NCBI GenBank assembly: GCA_963847235.1
Contig: CAWJYU010000005.1
Span: 124,001 to 188,000 of the forward strand
Direction of reading: 5' to 3'
Source: JACDAN01 sp963847235
GTDB taxonomy: Bacteria; Actinomycetota; Thermoleophilia; Gaiellales; Gaiellaceae
DNA length: 64,000 nt
Below, in pieces: positions 49,749-58,571 of this stretch. The stretch's first letter is position 1; every line of letters begins with the position of its first letter. The notes beneath the pieces are model-generated. The model was not told where the DNA came from. It did not search any database and worked only from the letters and a program-made list of their open reading frames with translations. Both the position numbers and the translations under genes were made by a program.

Positions 49749-50963
49749 GTGCCGCGCCGAGCCCTTGCCGCCCTCGCCGTTTGCCTGGCGGCGGCACTCG
49801 TCGCCGCGGCCGCACCCGCGAAATCGACGAAGCCGGCGCTCGCCACCCGGCTCGCCAAGGCGCTTTCCGTTCCGCACGTCAGGGCAAGTCAGTCGGGTGC
49901 GGTGGCGTTCGACCTCACCTCCGGGCAAACGGTGTTCCTCCGCCACCCCACGCTCTCGCTGGTCCCGGCCTCGAACGCCAAGCTTGCGGTCGCGTACGCC
50001 TCGCTCGCAGTGCTCGGCCCCCACTTCCGGATCGACACGATGGTCTTCGGCGAGGGACACCTCGCCGGATCCAGGTGGAACGGAGACCTGGTTCTCAAAG
50101 GGTTCGGCGACCCGACGCTCTCCCGCGGCGACCTCAGGTCCCTTGCCCGCCAGATCCGGGCGTATGGGATCCGGCAGGTGACGGGCGGGGTCGAGGCGGA
50201 CGAGTCCTACTTCGACTCGCGCCGCGTCGGCCCGGCCTGGCGATCGCACTACTACCTCAACGAGTCGCCGCCGCTCTCCGCCCTGACGGTCGACCGAACC
50301 CGCTTTCGCGGCTACATGACGCGAAGGCCGGCGATCGCCGCGGCGACGCAGTTCCGTCTTGCCCTTCGAGCCGTCGGCGTCGGTGTCCGCGGCCGTGTCG
50401 TGATGGGCGCCGCAGATCCCGTCGCGACACAGCTCGCAGCCACGGCCTCCGCCCCGCTCGCCCGAATCGTCGCGTTCATGAACCACGAGAGCGACAACTT
50501 CACCGCGGAGCTACTGCTGAAGCAGCTCGGCGCCGTGGACGGAGGCACCGGAAGCAGCGCGGCGGGCGCCGAGGCGGTCCGGCGGTCGCTCGCAGCGGCC
50601 GCCGTCCCGCTTGCGGGCGTGCGGATCGTCGACGGCTCCGGGCTCTCTCCGAACAACCGGCTCACGGCGGCCGCGATCATTGGGATCCTCGTCGACGCCT
50701 GGAACGATCCTGCGCTGCGGCAGCATTTCGTCCGCTCGCTGGCCGTCGGCGGTGTGAACGGCACGCTGGAGAACAGGATGGAGCGTCCCCCCGCCCGCGG
50801 CGCCGTGCTGGCGAAGACCGGAACGCTGCGCGAGTCCTCCGCGCTGTCGGGGTTCGTTCGCGGGCGGTGGGCCTTCGCAGTGATCCACAACGGTCACCCC
50901 ATGTCGCACTACTGGGCTCGCAGGGCCCAGGACCGATTCGCGTCGGTCCTAGCCGCTCAATAA
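49749..50963 (+). CDS. dacB: D-alanyl-D-alanine carboxypeptidase, PBP4/DacB type
   Basis: 404-residue exported serine peptidase (S13). Signal peptide with AALAVCLAAALVAAAAPAK. Active-site motifs: SLVPASNAKLAVAYA (SxxK), FMNHESDNFTAELLLKQLG (SxN) and GAVLAKTGTLRESS (KTG). It trims D-Ala or cleaves cross-links in peptidoglycan. The GTG start follows TAGAAT by six bases without a ribosome-binding site. Ends 15 bases inside the convergent ligA. Confidence 0.93.
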   Translation: MPRRALAALAVCLAAALVAAAAPAKSTKPALATRLAKALSVPHVRASQSGAVAFDLTSGQTVFLRHPTLSLVPASNAKLAVAYASLAVLGPHFRIDTMVFGEGHLAGSRWNGDLVLKGFGDPTLSRGDLRSLARQIRAYGIRQVTGGVEADESYFDSRRVGPAWRSHYYLNESPPLSALTVDRTRFRGYMTRRPAIAAATQFRLALRAVGVGVRGRVVMGAADPVATQLAATASAPLARIVAFMNHESDNFTAELLLKQLGAVDGGTGSSAAGAEAVRRSLAAAAVPLAGVRIVDGSGLSPNNRLTAAAIIGILVDAWNDPALRQHFVRSLAVGGVNGTLENRMERPPARGAVLAKTGTLRESSALSGFVRGRWAFAVIHNGHPMSHYWARRAQDRFASVLAAQ

Positions 50964-52968
50964 CTTCTCGAGCTCTTTCTCGTCGAGCAGCGGCACGCCC
51001 GAGCTCTGCGCCTTCGTCAGCTTGGACGCGCCCGGCTCCTCGCCGACGATGAGGCCGGTCGTCTTCTTCGAGACCGAGCCGGTCACCTTCGCGCCCCGCG
51101 ACTCGAGCTCCGCCTGAGCCTGCTCGCGCGAGCGGTTCTCGAGCGTCCCGGTGATGACGAACGTCTGACCGGTGAGCGGGCCCTCCGGCGGGCGATCTTC
51201 CACGCCCGCCTCGAAGCGGAGGCCGAGCTCGCGCAGCTCCTCGACGAGCCGCCGGTTGTCTTCCTCCGAGAACCACTCGACGATCTTCTCCGCGCGCTCG
51301 GGGCCGAGGCCCTCGACCTCGGTGATGTCCTCCTGCGCCGCGGCGGCGAGCCGGTCGACCGAGCCGAAGTGGCGCGCGAGGTTCTGGGCGGTCACCCAGC
51401 CGACGTCGGGGATGTTCAGCCCGTACAGGACGCGCCGGAACGGGATCTGCTTCGAAGCCTCGATGGAGGAGATCACGTTCGTCGCGCTCTTCTCCTGGAA
51501 GCCGTCCAGCTCGAGCAGCTGCTCCTTCGTCAGCCGGTAGAGGTCGGGCAGCGAGCGCAAGCAGACCGAGGTCCCAGAGGCGGCGGACGAGCTGCTCGCC
51601 GACGCCCTCGATGTCAGCGGCGGACATGACCCAGTTGTTCAGCGTCTCGAGGCCTCTCGAAGGACAGGCTCGGTTCGGACAGCGGTGCATCACCTCGCCC
51701 TCGGGCCTGACGATCTCGGCGCCGCACAGCGGGCAGTGCGTCGGCATCTTGAACCGGCGCGTGCCCTTGCGGTGCGGCCCGGCGGGACCGACGATCTGCG
51801 GGATCACGTCGCCGGCGCGCTGGACGATCACGTCGTCGCCCTCCCGGATGTCCTTGCGGTTGATGTCCTCCTCGTTGTGGAGCGTGGCGCGTGAGACCGT
51901 GACGCCGCCGACCTCGACCGGCTCGAGCATGGCCCAGGGGTTGAGCGCCCCCGTCCGCCCGACGCGGATCGCGATCTTGTTCAGACGAGTCGTCGTCGTC
52001 ATCGGCGCCCATTTGAACGCCCGCGCCCACCGCGGACGGTCGTGGAGGGCGCCCAGCTCCCGCTGATGCTCCAGCGAGTCGACCTTGATCACGATCCCGT
52101 CGATCTCGTAGTCGAGCTCGATGCGCTTCCGCTCCCATTCGGCGCAGCGCTGCGCGACCTCGTCGATCGTCTCGAGTCTCTCGGCGTGCGGGTTCGTCCG
52201 GAAGCCGCGCTCGCGGAGCCACTCGAGGAGCTCCCACTGGCTCTCGAACTCGACGCCCTCGCGGTGGCCGGCGCCGTAGACCCAGATCGACAGCGGGCGG
52301 TCGGCCGTGATCTGCGAGTTCTTCTGGCGGAGCGAGCCGGCCGATGCGTTGCGCGGATTCGGGGCCGTCTTCTTGCCCTCGGCGACCAGGCGCTCGTTGA
52401 ACGCGTTGAAGCCTGAGAGGGGCATGTAGACCTCCCCCCGGACCTCGAGCACTGCCGGCGGTTCGTCACCGCGGAGGCGGAGCGGGATCGACGGGATCGT
52501 GCGGAGGTTCGGCGTCACGTCCTCGCCCTGGCGGCCGTCTCCCCTCGTCGCACCCCGTGAGAGCACGCCGTTCTCGTAGACGAGCGAGATCGCGGAGCCG
52601 TCGATCTTCGGCTCGATCACCCAGGAGACTTCCTCGGGAGGGACGTCGAGCCGTTTGCAGACGTCCTGCGCCCACTTCTCCAGCCCCTCGTCGGTCGTCA
52701 CTTTCTCGAGCGAGCCCATGGGCGAGAGGTGCTCGACCTTCCGGAACTTCTCGGAAGGCGGCGCACCGACCCGGTGCGTCGGGGAGCTCGGGTCGTCGAG
52801 CTCGGGGTGCTCGGCCTCGAGCTCCTTCAGCTCGTCGTACAGCCGGTCGTACTGGGCGTCCGAGATCTCCGGATCGTCGAGGACGTGGTAGCGGTAGAGG
52901 TGGTGGTCGAGCTGCTGACGCAGCTCGTCGACACGCTCGGCGGCGTCGGCGCGGGTGCGAGTCGCCAT
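50949..52968 (-). CDS. ligA: NAD-dependent DNA ligase, one frameshift
   Basis: 672 residues after correction. Adenylation domain with the AMP-lysine in WVIEPKIDGSAISLVYENG, then EVRGEVYMPLSGFNAFNERL, OB fold, zinc finger CPLCGAEIVR...CPNRACPSRG, helix-hairpin-helix and a C-terminal BRCT (FVITGTLENRSREQAQAELE). One extra G near 51556-51558 (CTTGCGC where CTTCGC is expected) breaks the frame after RRLWDLGLL. As ligA is essential and single-copy here, this is most likely a sequence error. ATG 52968 follows TACGAT by seven bases. Confidence 0.95.
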
Positions 52969-52975
52969 CGCGCCG

Positions 52976-52981
52976 ATCGTA
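52976..52981 (-). promoter_or_regulatory. -10 element of ligA
   Basis: TACGAT on the minus strand, 7 bases before ATG 52968. Confidence 0.5.
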
Positions 52982-53022
52982 TCGTCGGCGGGACTCGTGA
53001 CAATCGCGTTGAATGACGCCCA

Positions 53023-53092
53023 GCAGGCGGACTGCCTCTCCCCCCGCCTGCCGAGTCCCGGCGGTTGGCTGCAGACCGCTGGGACTCTTTTT
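53023..53092 (+). terminator. Tandem hairpins ending in a T-run, plus strand, no plus-strand gene
   Basis: GCAGGCGG/CCGCCTGC (53023-53051) is followed by a long stem GAGTCCC-N21-GGGACTC (53053-53087) and TTTTT (53088-53092). This is a textbook intrinsic terminator for plus-strand transcription, yet both flanking genes are on the minus strand. It may end a small RNA or limit antisense transcription. Confidence 0.6.
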
Positions 53093-53164
53093 CGCGCGCC
53101 GGGGCGCAAGGGACTGTCCCTCGGACCCGGCTCGCGGGGACACGGAGATCGTGACGAATGTGTG

Positions 53165-53890
53165 TCAGTACTGGACGCGCTCGAGGTACAGGCCCCACGG
53201 GGGTGCTGTACTTCCGGCGTCTTCGCGGCCGTGGCCTCCCGTCAGGAGCCGCTCGAGCTCCGCCGGCCGCCGCTCGATCATGGTCCCGACCAGCGCGCGG
53301 ACCATGTGCCGGAGGAAGCTGTCCGCCTCGAGCTCGAGCTCGAGTGCGTCGCCCCGCCGGTGCCAGGCCGCGTTCGTCACCACCCGGACGAAGACCTTGT
53401 GATGTGTCTGGGCCGGTGTGAACGCCCGGAAGTCGTGCTCGCCGAGCAGCAGGTCGGCCGACTCGGCGAGCAACTCCTCGTCGAGGGGCCGCGGATACCA
53501 CCAGCTCCGCCGCTCCTCGAACGGCGAGGGCTCACGCCGCCGGTAGACGCGGTAGCGGTAGGCACGCGAGACGGCCGAGCGGCGGGCGTGGAAGTCGGGA
53601 GGCACCTCCTCCGCCGACAGGACCGCGACGTCGGACGGAAGCTCGGCATTCAGCGCTTCCGCGAGGCGTTCGAGCGGCGGCCCTCCGTCGACCTCCACGG
53701 AGGCGACGTTCCCGAGCGCGTGCACGCCCGTATCGGTCCGCCCGGCGACCGCGAGCTCCGACCACTCCGGAAAGACCCGGCTGAGCGCCCAGCGAACCTC
53801 ACCCTCGACGGTTCGGAGCGCCGGCTGGGCCGCCCACCCGCGGAAGCCGGTCCCGTCGTACTCGAGTGTGAGCTTGAGCTTCGTCGTCGT
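53165..53890 (-). CDS. truA: tRNA pseudouridine synthase A, no canonical start codon
   Basis: About 241 residues. LTLEYDGTGFRGWAAQP and AVAGRTDTGVHALGNVAS, with the catalytic Asp in GRTDTG, are TruA signatures; LRHMVRALVGTMIE lies near the end. It modifies positions 38-40 of tRNA anticodon arms. The coding text begins directly after the rplQ TAG (ACG ACG ACG AAG), and no ATG, GTG or TTG occurs before the conserved N terminus; the first standard start (GTG 53725) would delete the catalytic residue. Either a rare start, coupling to rplQ, or an indel is responsible. Confidence 0.9.
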   Translation of the reverse strand, partial: TTTKLKLTLEYDGTGFRGWAAQPALRTVEGEVRWALSRVFPEWSELAVAGRTDTGVHALGNVASVEVDGGPPLERLAEALNAELPSDVAVLSAEEVPPDFHARRSAVSRAYRYRVYRRREPSPFEERRSWWYPRPLDEELLAESADLLLGEHDFRAFTPAQTHHKVFVRVVTNAAWHRRGDALELELEADSFLRHMVRALVGTMIERRPAELERLLTGGHGREDAGSTAPPWGLYLERVQY

Positions 53891-54313
53891 CTAGGCCGTC
53901 GGAGCGACGGCCTGCTCTTCGGGCTCGCGCACCGGCCGTACGACCGGAGCCGGCGGCACGTAGTCCACGAACTCGAGATAGGCCATCTCGGCCGCGTCGC
54001 CCGCACGCGGGCCGATCTTGGTGATCCGCGTGTAGCCGCCCGGCCGGTCCGAGAAGCGCGGCGCCACCTCGGCGAAGAGGATGTGCACGACGTCGTTCGA
54101 GCGGAGATACGCGAGCGCCTGACGCCGGGCGGCGAGGTCGCCGCGCCGCCCGAGCGTGATCATCTTCTCGGCGATCGGCCTGACCGCCTTCGCCTTGGCG
54201 ACGGTCGTCTTGATCCGTCCATGCTCGATCAGCGAGCCGGTCAGGTTCGAGTACAGCGCCTTGCGGTGCGCCGAGTCGCGGCCGAGCTTCTTTCCCGAGC
54301 GATGGTGGCGCAC
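53891..54313 (-). CDS. rplQ: 50S ribosomal protein L17
   Basis: 140 residues: GKKLGRDSAHRKALYSNLTG, then IKTTVAKAKAVRPIAEKMIT and YTRITKIGPRAGDAAEMAYL. A C-terminal VRPVREPEEQAVAPTA tail extends beyond the bacterial core of about 116. GTG start; ten bases downstream of rpoA. Its stop codon is directly followed by the first truA codons in the same frame. Confidence 0.97.
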   Translation of the reverse strand: MRHHRSGKKLGRDSAHRKALYSNLTGSLIEHGRIKTTVAKAKAVRPIAEKMITLGRRGDLAARRQALAYLRSNDVVHILFAEVAPRFSDRPGGYTRITKIGPRAGDAAEMAYLEFVDYVPPAPVVRPVREPEEQAVAPTA

Positions 54314-54323
54314 CGCAACAGCC

Positions 54324-55301
54324 CTACAGAGACTCGTCGCCGCGCAGGTTGAGACCGTGCGTGGCGAGTGTCTCCTTGACCTCTTCGATGGACTTCTTGC
54401 CGAAGTTCGGGATCGCCGCGAGCTCGCCCTCGGACTTCGTGACGAGGTCGCCGATCGTCTCGATGCCGACCCGCTTCAGGCAGTTGTACGAGCGGACGCC
54501 GAGCTCGAGCTCCTCGATCGGGAAGTTCTCCATCCCGTGCGCGAGCGGGGCCTCCGCCGCCGCGGCCTGCGTCGCAGCCGCCTCGCCGAAGCCCTCGATC
54601 TTCTCGATGTCCGTGAAGATCGCCAGCTGGCGGATGAGGATGTCGGCCGCCTCGCCGATCGCCTCGCGAGGATCGACCGAGCCGTCCGTGGTGACATCCA
54701 GCGTCAGCTTGTCGTAGTCGGTGCGCTGACCGACACGCGCAGCCTCCACGTCGTACGAGACGCGCCGCACGGGTGAGAAGAGCGAGTCGATCGGGATGAC
54801 GCCGATCGTGTGCTCGGGGCCGCGGTTCAGCTCGGCCGGGACGTAGCCACGGCCGCGGCCGATCGTCATCGTCATCTCGAGCCGGCCCTTGTCGGACAGG
54901 TTCGCGATCACGAGGTCCTCGTTGAGGACCTCGAGGTCGGCAGGCGCCTCGATGTCGCCTGCAGTGACCGCGCCGGAGCCGCGCTTGTTGAGGCGGACCT
55001 CGATCTCCGGCGACTCGCCGTGGAGCCGCGCAACGAGGTTCTTGAGCGCCGAGATGATGTCGACGACGTCCTCACGGACGCCGGGCAGCGTCGTGAACTC
55101 GTGCGCGACGCCCTCGATCTTCACCGAGGTGACTGCGGCGCCCTCGAGCGACGAGAGCAGCACGCGGCGCAGCGAGTTACCGAACGTGTGACCGAAGCCG
55201 CGGTCGAGCGGCTCGATCACGAAGACACCGCGGCGCTCGTCGACTTCCTCGTGGACGATCCGCGGGATCTGGAAATCCATCAGGCTGGTACGTGTTGCCA
55301 T
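54324..55301 (-). CDS. rpoA: RNA polymerase alpha subunit
   Basis: 325 residues with both domains: the N-terminal dimerisation domain (EPLDRGFGHTFGNSLRRVLL, PGVREDVVDIISALKNL) and the C-terminal DNA- and activator-contact domain (IEELELGVRSYNCLKRVGIE, SIEEVKETLATHGLNL). It initiates core assembly. Last but two of the alpha-operon-type block; 56 bases separate its ATG from rpsD. Confidence 0.98.
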   Translation of the reverse strand: MATRTSLMDFQIPRIVHEEVDERRGVFVIEPLDRGFGHTFGNSLRRVLLSSLEGAAVTSVKIEGVAHEFTTLPGVREDVVDIISALKNLVARLHGESPEIEVRLNKRGSGAVTAGDIEAPADLEVLNEDLVIANLSDKGRLEMTMTIGRGRGYVPAELNRGPEHTIGVIPIDSLFSPVRRVSYDVEAARVGQRTDYDKLTLDVTTDGSVDPREAIGEAADILIRQLAIFTDIEKIEGFGEAAATQAAAAEAPLAHGMENFPIEELELGVRSYNCLKRVGIETIGDLVTKSEGELAAIPNFGKKSIEEVKETLATHGLNLRGDESL

Positions 55302-55357
55302 CTACTGCCTTTCTTTCGCGTGCGAAATGAACATGGGACGCGTAGCGTTTCCTCGCG

Positions 55358-55978
55358 CTACTTCGAATAGAGCTCGACGATGAGCTGTTCCTGGACGGGC
55401 GTGTCGATCTCGCTCCGCTCGGGCCACTTGAGCACCTTGCCGGTGAGGCTCTCGTGGTCGGCCTGGAGCCACGGGGCCACGGAGGCCGTGAGGTCGGTCG
55501 CGTCCCGGATGACCTGCTCGGCCGAGCTGCCCGGCGCCATGGTGATGACGACGTCGGGCTTGACCTGGTAGCTCGGGATGTTGACGCGGCGGCCGTTCAC
55601 GTGGAAGTGGCCGTGGCGGACGAGCTGGCGGGCCTGCGCGCGCGAGGCGGCGAAGCCGAGCCGGTAGATGACGTTGTCGAGCCGGGTCTCGAGCATGCGC
55701 AGCAGGGTCTCGCCGGTGATGCCCGAGCCCTTGGCGGCCTTCGTGTAGTAGTTGCGGAACTGCTTCTCGAGCAGGCCGTAGTACCGGCGCGCCTTCTGCT
55801 TCTCGCGCAGCTGGAGCAGGTACTCGGACTGCTTGATGCGGCCGCGGCCATGCTCGCCCGGCGGGTAGCTGCGGCGTTCGACGGAGCACTTCTCCGTGAG
55901 GCAGCGTTCCCCCTTGAGGAAGAGCTTCATGCCCTCCCGGCGACAGGCGCGGCACTTGGGACCGAGCGTGCGCGCCAT
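55358..55978 (-). CDS. rpsD: 30S ribosomal protein S4 (zinc-binding type)
   Basis: 206 residues. Primary 16S-binding protein. CRACRREG followed by CLTEKC gives a C+ zinc site. The S4 domain is LDNVIYRLGFAASRAQARQL followed by VRHGHFHVNGRRVNIPSYQV. ATG 55978 shares its A with the rpsK stop (TGATG), so the long open frame upstream is not used. Confidence 0.98.
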   Translation of the reverse strand: MARTLGPKCRACRREGMKLFLKGERCLTEKCSVERRSYPPGEHGRGRIKQSEYLLQLREKQKARRYYGLLEKQFRNYYTKAAKGSGITGETLLRMLETRLDNVIYRLGFAASRAQARQLVRHGHFHVNGRRVNIPSYQVKPDVVITMAPGSSAEQVIRDATDLTASVAPWLQADHESLTGKVLKWPERSEIDTPVQEQLIVELYSK

Positions 55979-56382
55979 CAGACGCGCCTCCGCTTCTTCG
56001 GCCGGACGCCGTTGTGCGCCTGCGGCGTCACGTCCTTGACCCCGAGGATCTCGAGGCCGGCGGCCTGGAGCGACCGGATCGCCGTCTCGCGGCCCGAGCC
56101 TGGTCCCTTGACGAAGACCTCGACCTTCTGGAGGCCGTGCTCCATACCCTTGCGCGCGCAGGCGTCTGCCGTGACCTGCGCCGCGAACGGCGTCGACTTG
56201 CGGGAGCCCTTGAACCCGGCCGAGCCGGCCGACTCCCACACGATCACGTTTCCGTCCTTGTCCGTGAGGGTCACGATCGTGTTGTTGAACGACGTCTTGA
56301 TGTGCGCCTGGCCGATGGCGATGTTCTTGCGAACACGGCGGCGCGTGCGACCCCTGGCCGCCTGTCTGCGCGGAGGAGCCAT
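55978..56382 (-). CDS. rpsK: 30S ribosomal protein S11
   Basis: 134 residues: GQAHIKTSFNNTIVTLTDKD, GSAGFKGSRKSTPFAAQVTA, VFVKGPGSGRETAIRSLQAA, ending in a basic RPKKRRRV. Lies in the 30S platform. Start and stop overlap rpsM and rpsD by one base each. Confidence 0.98.
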   Translation of the reverse strand: MAPPRRQAARGRTRRRVRKNIAIGQAHIKTSFNNTIVTLTDKDGNVIVWESAGSAGFKGSRKSTPFAAQVTADACARKGMEHGLQKVEVFVKGPGSGRETAIRSLQAAGLEILGVKDVTPQAHNGVRPKKRRRV

Positions 56383-56765
56383 TAGGTCTTGGTCGCCGTC
56401 CTCTTACCGCGGCCGACGGTCTTCTTCGGCCCCTTGCGAGTGCGCGCGTTCGTCTTCGTGCGCTGCCCGTTCACCGGCAGGCTGCGCCGGTGGCGGAAGC
56501 CGCGGTAGGCGCCGATCTCCTGAAGCCGCTTGACCGCCTGCTGGCGCTCGCGCCGCAGGTCACCCTCGACCTGGAGGTTGCCGTCGATGTACTCGCGCAG
56601 CTTCGTGATCTCCGGGTCTGTGAGGTCGCGGACCTTCTCGTCCGGCGAGAGGCCGGTCGCCGTGCAGATCTGAAGCGCCATCGAGCGGCCGACCCCGAAA
56701 ATGTAGGTCAGGCCGATCTCGAGTCGCTTCTCGCGCGGAAGGTTGACGCCTGCGATGCGTGCCAA
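56382..56765 (-). CDS. rpsM: 30S ribosomal protein S13
   Basis: 127 residues: RIAGVNLPREKRLEIGLTYI, YRGFRHRRSLPVNGQRTKTN, with a lysine/arginine-rich tail. Starts at TTG 56765, unusual but supported by GAGGAG just before it and by the family N terminus (M-A-R-I-A-G-V). Contacts 23S RNA across the subunit interface. Confidence 0.97.
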   Translation of the reverse strand: MARIAGVNLPREKRLEIGLTYIFGVGRSMALQICTATGLSPDEKVRDLTDPEITKLREYIDGNLQVEGDLRRERQQAVKRLQEIGAYRGFRHRRSLPVNGQRTKTNARTRKGPKKTVGRGKRTATKT

Positions 56766-56775
56766 AGCTCCTCCT

Positions 56776-56889
56776 CTACCCCTGCCGCTGCTTGTGGCGC
56801 GGGTTCGTACAGATGACCATGGTGCGACCGTGCCGCTTGATCACGCGGCACCGCTCACACATCGGCTTGACGGACGGGCGAACTTTCAT
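56776..56889 (-). CDS. rpmJ: 50S ribosomal protein L36
   Basis: 37 residues: MKVRPSVKPMCERCRVIKRH followed by ICTNPRHKQRQG, keeping the Cys-Cys-Cys-His zinc site. Lies between infA and rpsM with 8- and 10-base gaps. Confidence 0.96.
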   Translation of the reverse strand: MKVRPSVKPMCERCRVIKRHGRTMVICTNPRHKQRQG

Positions 56890-56897
56890 CTCTGCTC

Positions 56898-57119
56898 CTA
56901 CCTGTGCCTGAAGGTGATCCGGCCTCGGGAGAGGTCGTACGGGGAGAGCTCCACCTTCACGCGGTCTCCCGGAAGGATGCGGATGTAGTGCTTGCGCATC
57001 TTCCCGGAGATCTTCGCGAGCACCTGATGTCCCTCGTCGATCTGGACGCGGAACATGGTGCTCGGCAGGGCCTCCACGACCTCGCCTTCCACCTCGATCT
57101 TCTCTTCCTTCTGGGCCAT
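56898..57119 (-). CDS. infA: Translation initiation factor IF-1
   Basis: 73-residue OB-fold protein: KIEVEGEVVEALPSTMFRVQ, then KMRKHYIRILPGDRVKVELS and LSRGRITFRHR. It binds the A site of the 30S subunit during initiation. About 100 bases of spacer separate it from map. Confidence 0.98.
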   Translation of the reverse strand: MAQKEEKIEVEGEVVEALPSTMFRVQIDEGHQVLAKISGKMRKHYIRILPGDRVKVELSPYDLSRGRITFRHR

Positions 57120-57220
57120 ACCTCCACACGGCAACCGCGCTCTAGGAGCGCGGTCTTGGACGAACAACGAACACGGCGAAACACGGCTTCCGCCGAGACG
57201 AGAATGGTAGCAAAACCCCT

Positions 57221-57991
57221 CTAGCTGACCCGAACCGGCGCGGCCGTGAGGATTCGCGCCTCTCCGTCGGTCACGGCGACCGTGTGCTCGAAGTGCGCAG
57301 CGAGCGATCCGTCGCGGGACGCGATCGTCCAGCGGTCGTCGAGGACGACCACCTCGGGCCCGCCCGCCGTGATCATCGGCTCGATCGCGAGCGTCATTCC
57401 CGGCGCCAGCACGGGCCCGTGGCCCGGTTCGCCGAAGTTCGGGATCTGCGGATCCTCGTGCATGTTCCGGCCGACGCCGTGGCCGACCAGCGACCGGACG
57501 ACCGAGAAGCCGGCATCCTCCGTGGCCGTCTGAATCGCGTGCGAGACGTCGGACAGGTGCGCACCCGAGCGCGCCTTCTCGATGCCGGCCCAAAGCGCTG
57601 CCTCGCAGACCTCGAGGAGCCGCTCGGCCTCGCCGTCCATCTCGCCCACTCTGTATGTGTAGGCCGAGTCACCGACGAAGCCCTCGTACGTGACTCCCAC
57701 GTCCACGGAGAGCACGTCGCCCTCCGACAGCGGCTGGTCGTTCGGGATGCCGTGGACGACGACCTCGTTCAGCGACGCGCAGATCGAAGCCGGGTAAGGG
57801 TAGGGGCCGGGATAGCCGAGGAAGGTCGGGATGCCGTCGCGCGAACGGATGAACTCGTCCGCGAGCCGGTCGAGCTCGGCGGTCGTGGCGCCCGGCCGGA
57901 TGTGCTCGCCGAGAAGCGCGTGCGTGTCGGCCACGATCGCGCCGGCCTGCTGCATCACGTCGAGCTCCGCGGCGGACTTGCGGATGATCAC
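57221..57991 (-). CDS. map: Methionine aminopeptidase, type I
   Basis: 256 residues. The five metal ligands are readable: Asp in LSVDVGVTYEG, Asp in GFVGDSAYTY, His in LVGHGVGRNMHEDP, Glu in LAIEPMITAGG and Glu in HFEHTVAVTDG. Removes the initiator methionine. ATG 57991 overlaps the adk stop (ATGA). Confidence 0.97.
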   Translation of the reverse strand: MIIRKSAAELDVMQQAGAIVADTHALLGEHIRPGATTAELDRLADEFIRSRDGIPTFLGYPGPYPYPASICASLNEVVVHGIPNDQPLSEGDVLSVDVGVTYEGFVGDSAYTYRVGEMDGEAERLLEVCEAALWAGIEKARSGAHLSDVSHAIQTATEDAGFSVVRSLVGHGVGRNMHEDPQIPNFGEPGHGPVLAPGMTLAIEPMITAGGPEVVVLDDRWTIASRDGSLAAHFEHTVAVTDGEARILTAAPVRVS

Positions 57992-58569
57992 GCCGACCTC
58001 GCGGCCGTCTGCTCCAACGCTTCCTGCACCTCGGAGAAGACCTCGTCGACGCTGCCGTCGGCGTGGATCCCGACCAGGTTGCCCTGCGGCCGGTAGTGGC
58101 CGATCAGGGGCTCGGTCTCGCGATGGTAGAGCTCGAGCCGCTGGGCTATCGCCTCCGGCGTATCGTCCTTCCGGTGCTCGATCTCGGCGCGCTTGAGCAT
58201 CCGGTCGACGCCGATCTGATCCTCGAGCCGGAAGCCGAAGACGATCGAGAGCTCGCGGCCGATGTCCGCGAGCATCTCGTCGAGCGCCTCCGCCTGCGGA
58301 AGCGTCCGGGGGAAGCCGTCGAGGATGAAACCGTCCTGCGCGTCGTCTTCGCCGAGGCGCTCGCGGATCAGGTCGATCATCAACTCGTCGGGGACGAGCT
58401 TGCCGCTCTCCACGATCGGCTTGACGCGGCGCCCCAGGTCCGACTCGGTGGCGATCGCGTCGCGGAGGATCTCCCCGGTGGCGATGTGCGGGATCCCGTA
58501 CTCGGCCTGGATCCGCTTCGCCTGGGTGCCCTTCCCCGACCCCTGGGGACCGAGGAGAAGCACATTCAC
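57988..58569 (-). CDS. adk: Adenylate kinase, short form
   Basis: 193 residues. P-loop GPQGSGKGTQAKRIQ, IATGEILRDAIA, FILDGFPRTLPQAEALDEML. The LID is the short type without a zinc finger, as in many actinobacteria. Converts AMP and ATP to ADP. GTG start, two bases after secY. Confidence 0.97.
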   Translation of the reverse strand: MNVLLLGPQGSGKGTQAKRIQAEYGIPHIATGEILRDAIATESDLGRRVKPIVESGKLVPDELMIDLIRERLGEDDAQDGFILDGFPRTLPQAEALDEMLADIGRELSIVFGFRLEDQIGVDRMLKRAEIEHRKDDTPEAIAQRLELYHRETEPLIGHYRPQGNLVGIHADGSVDEVFSEVQEALEQTAARSA

Positions 58570-58571
58570 CT

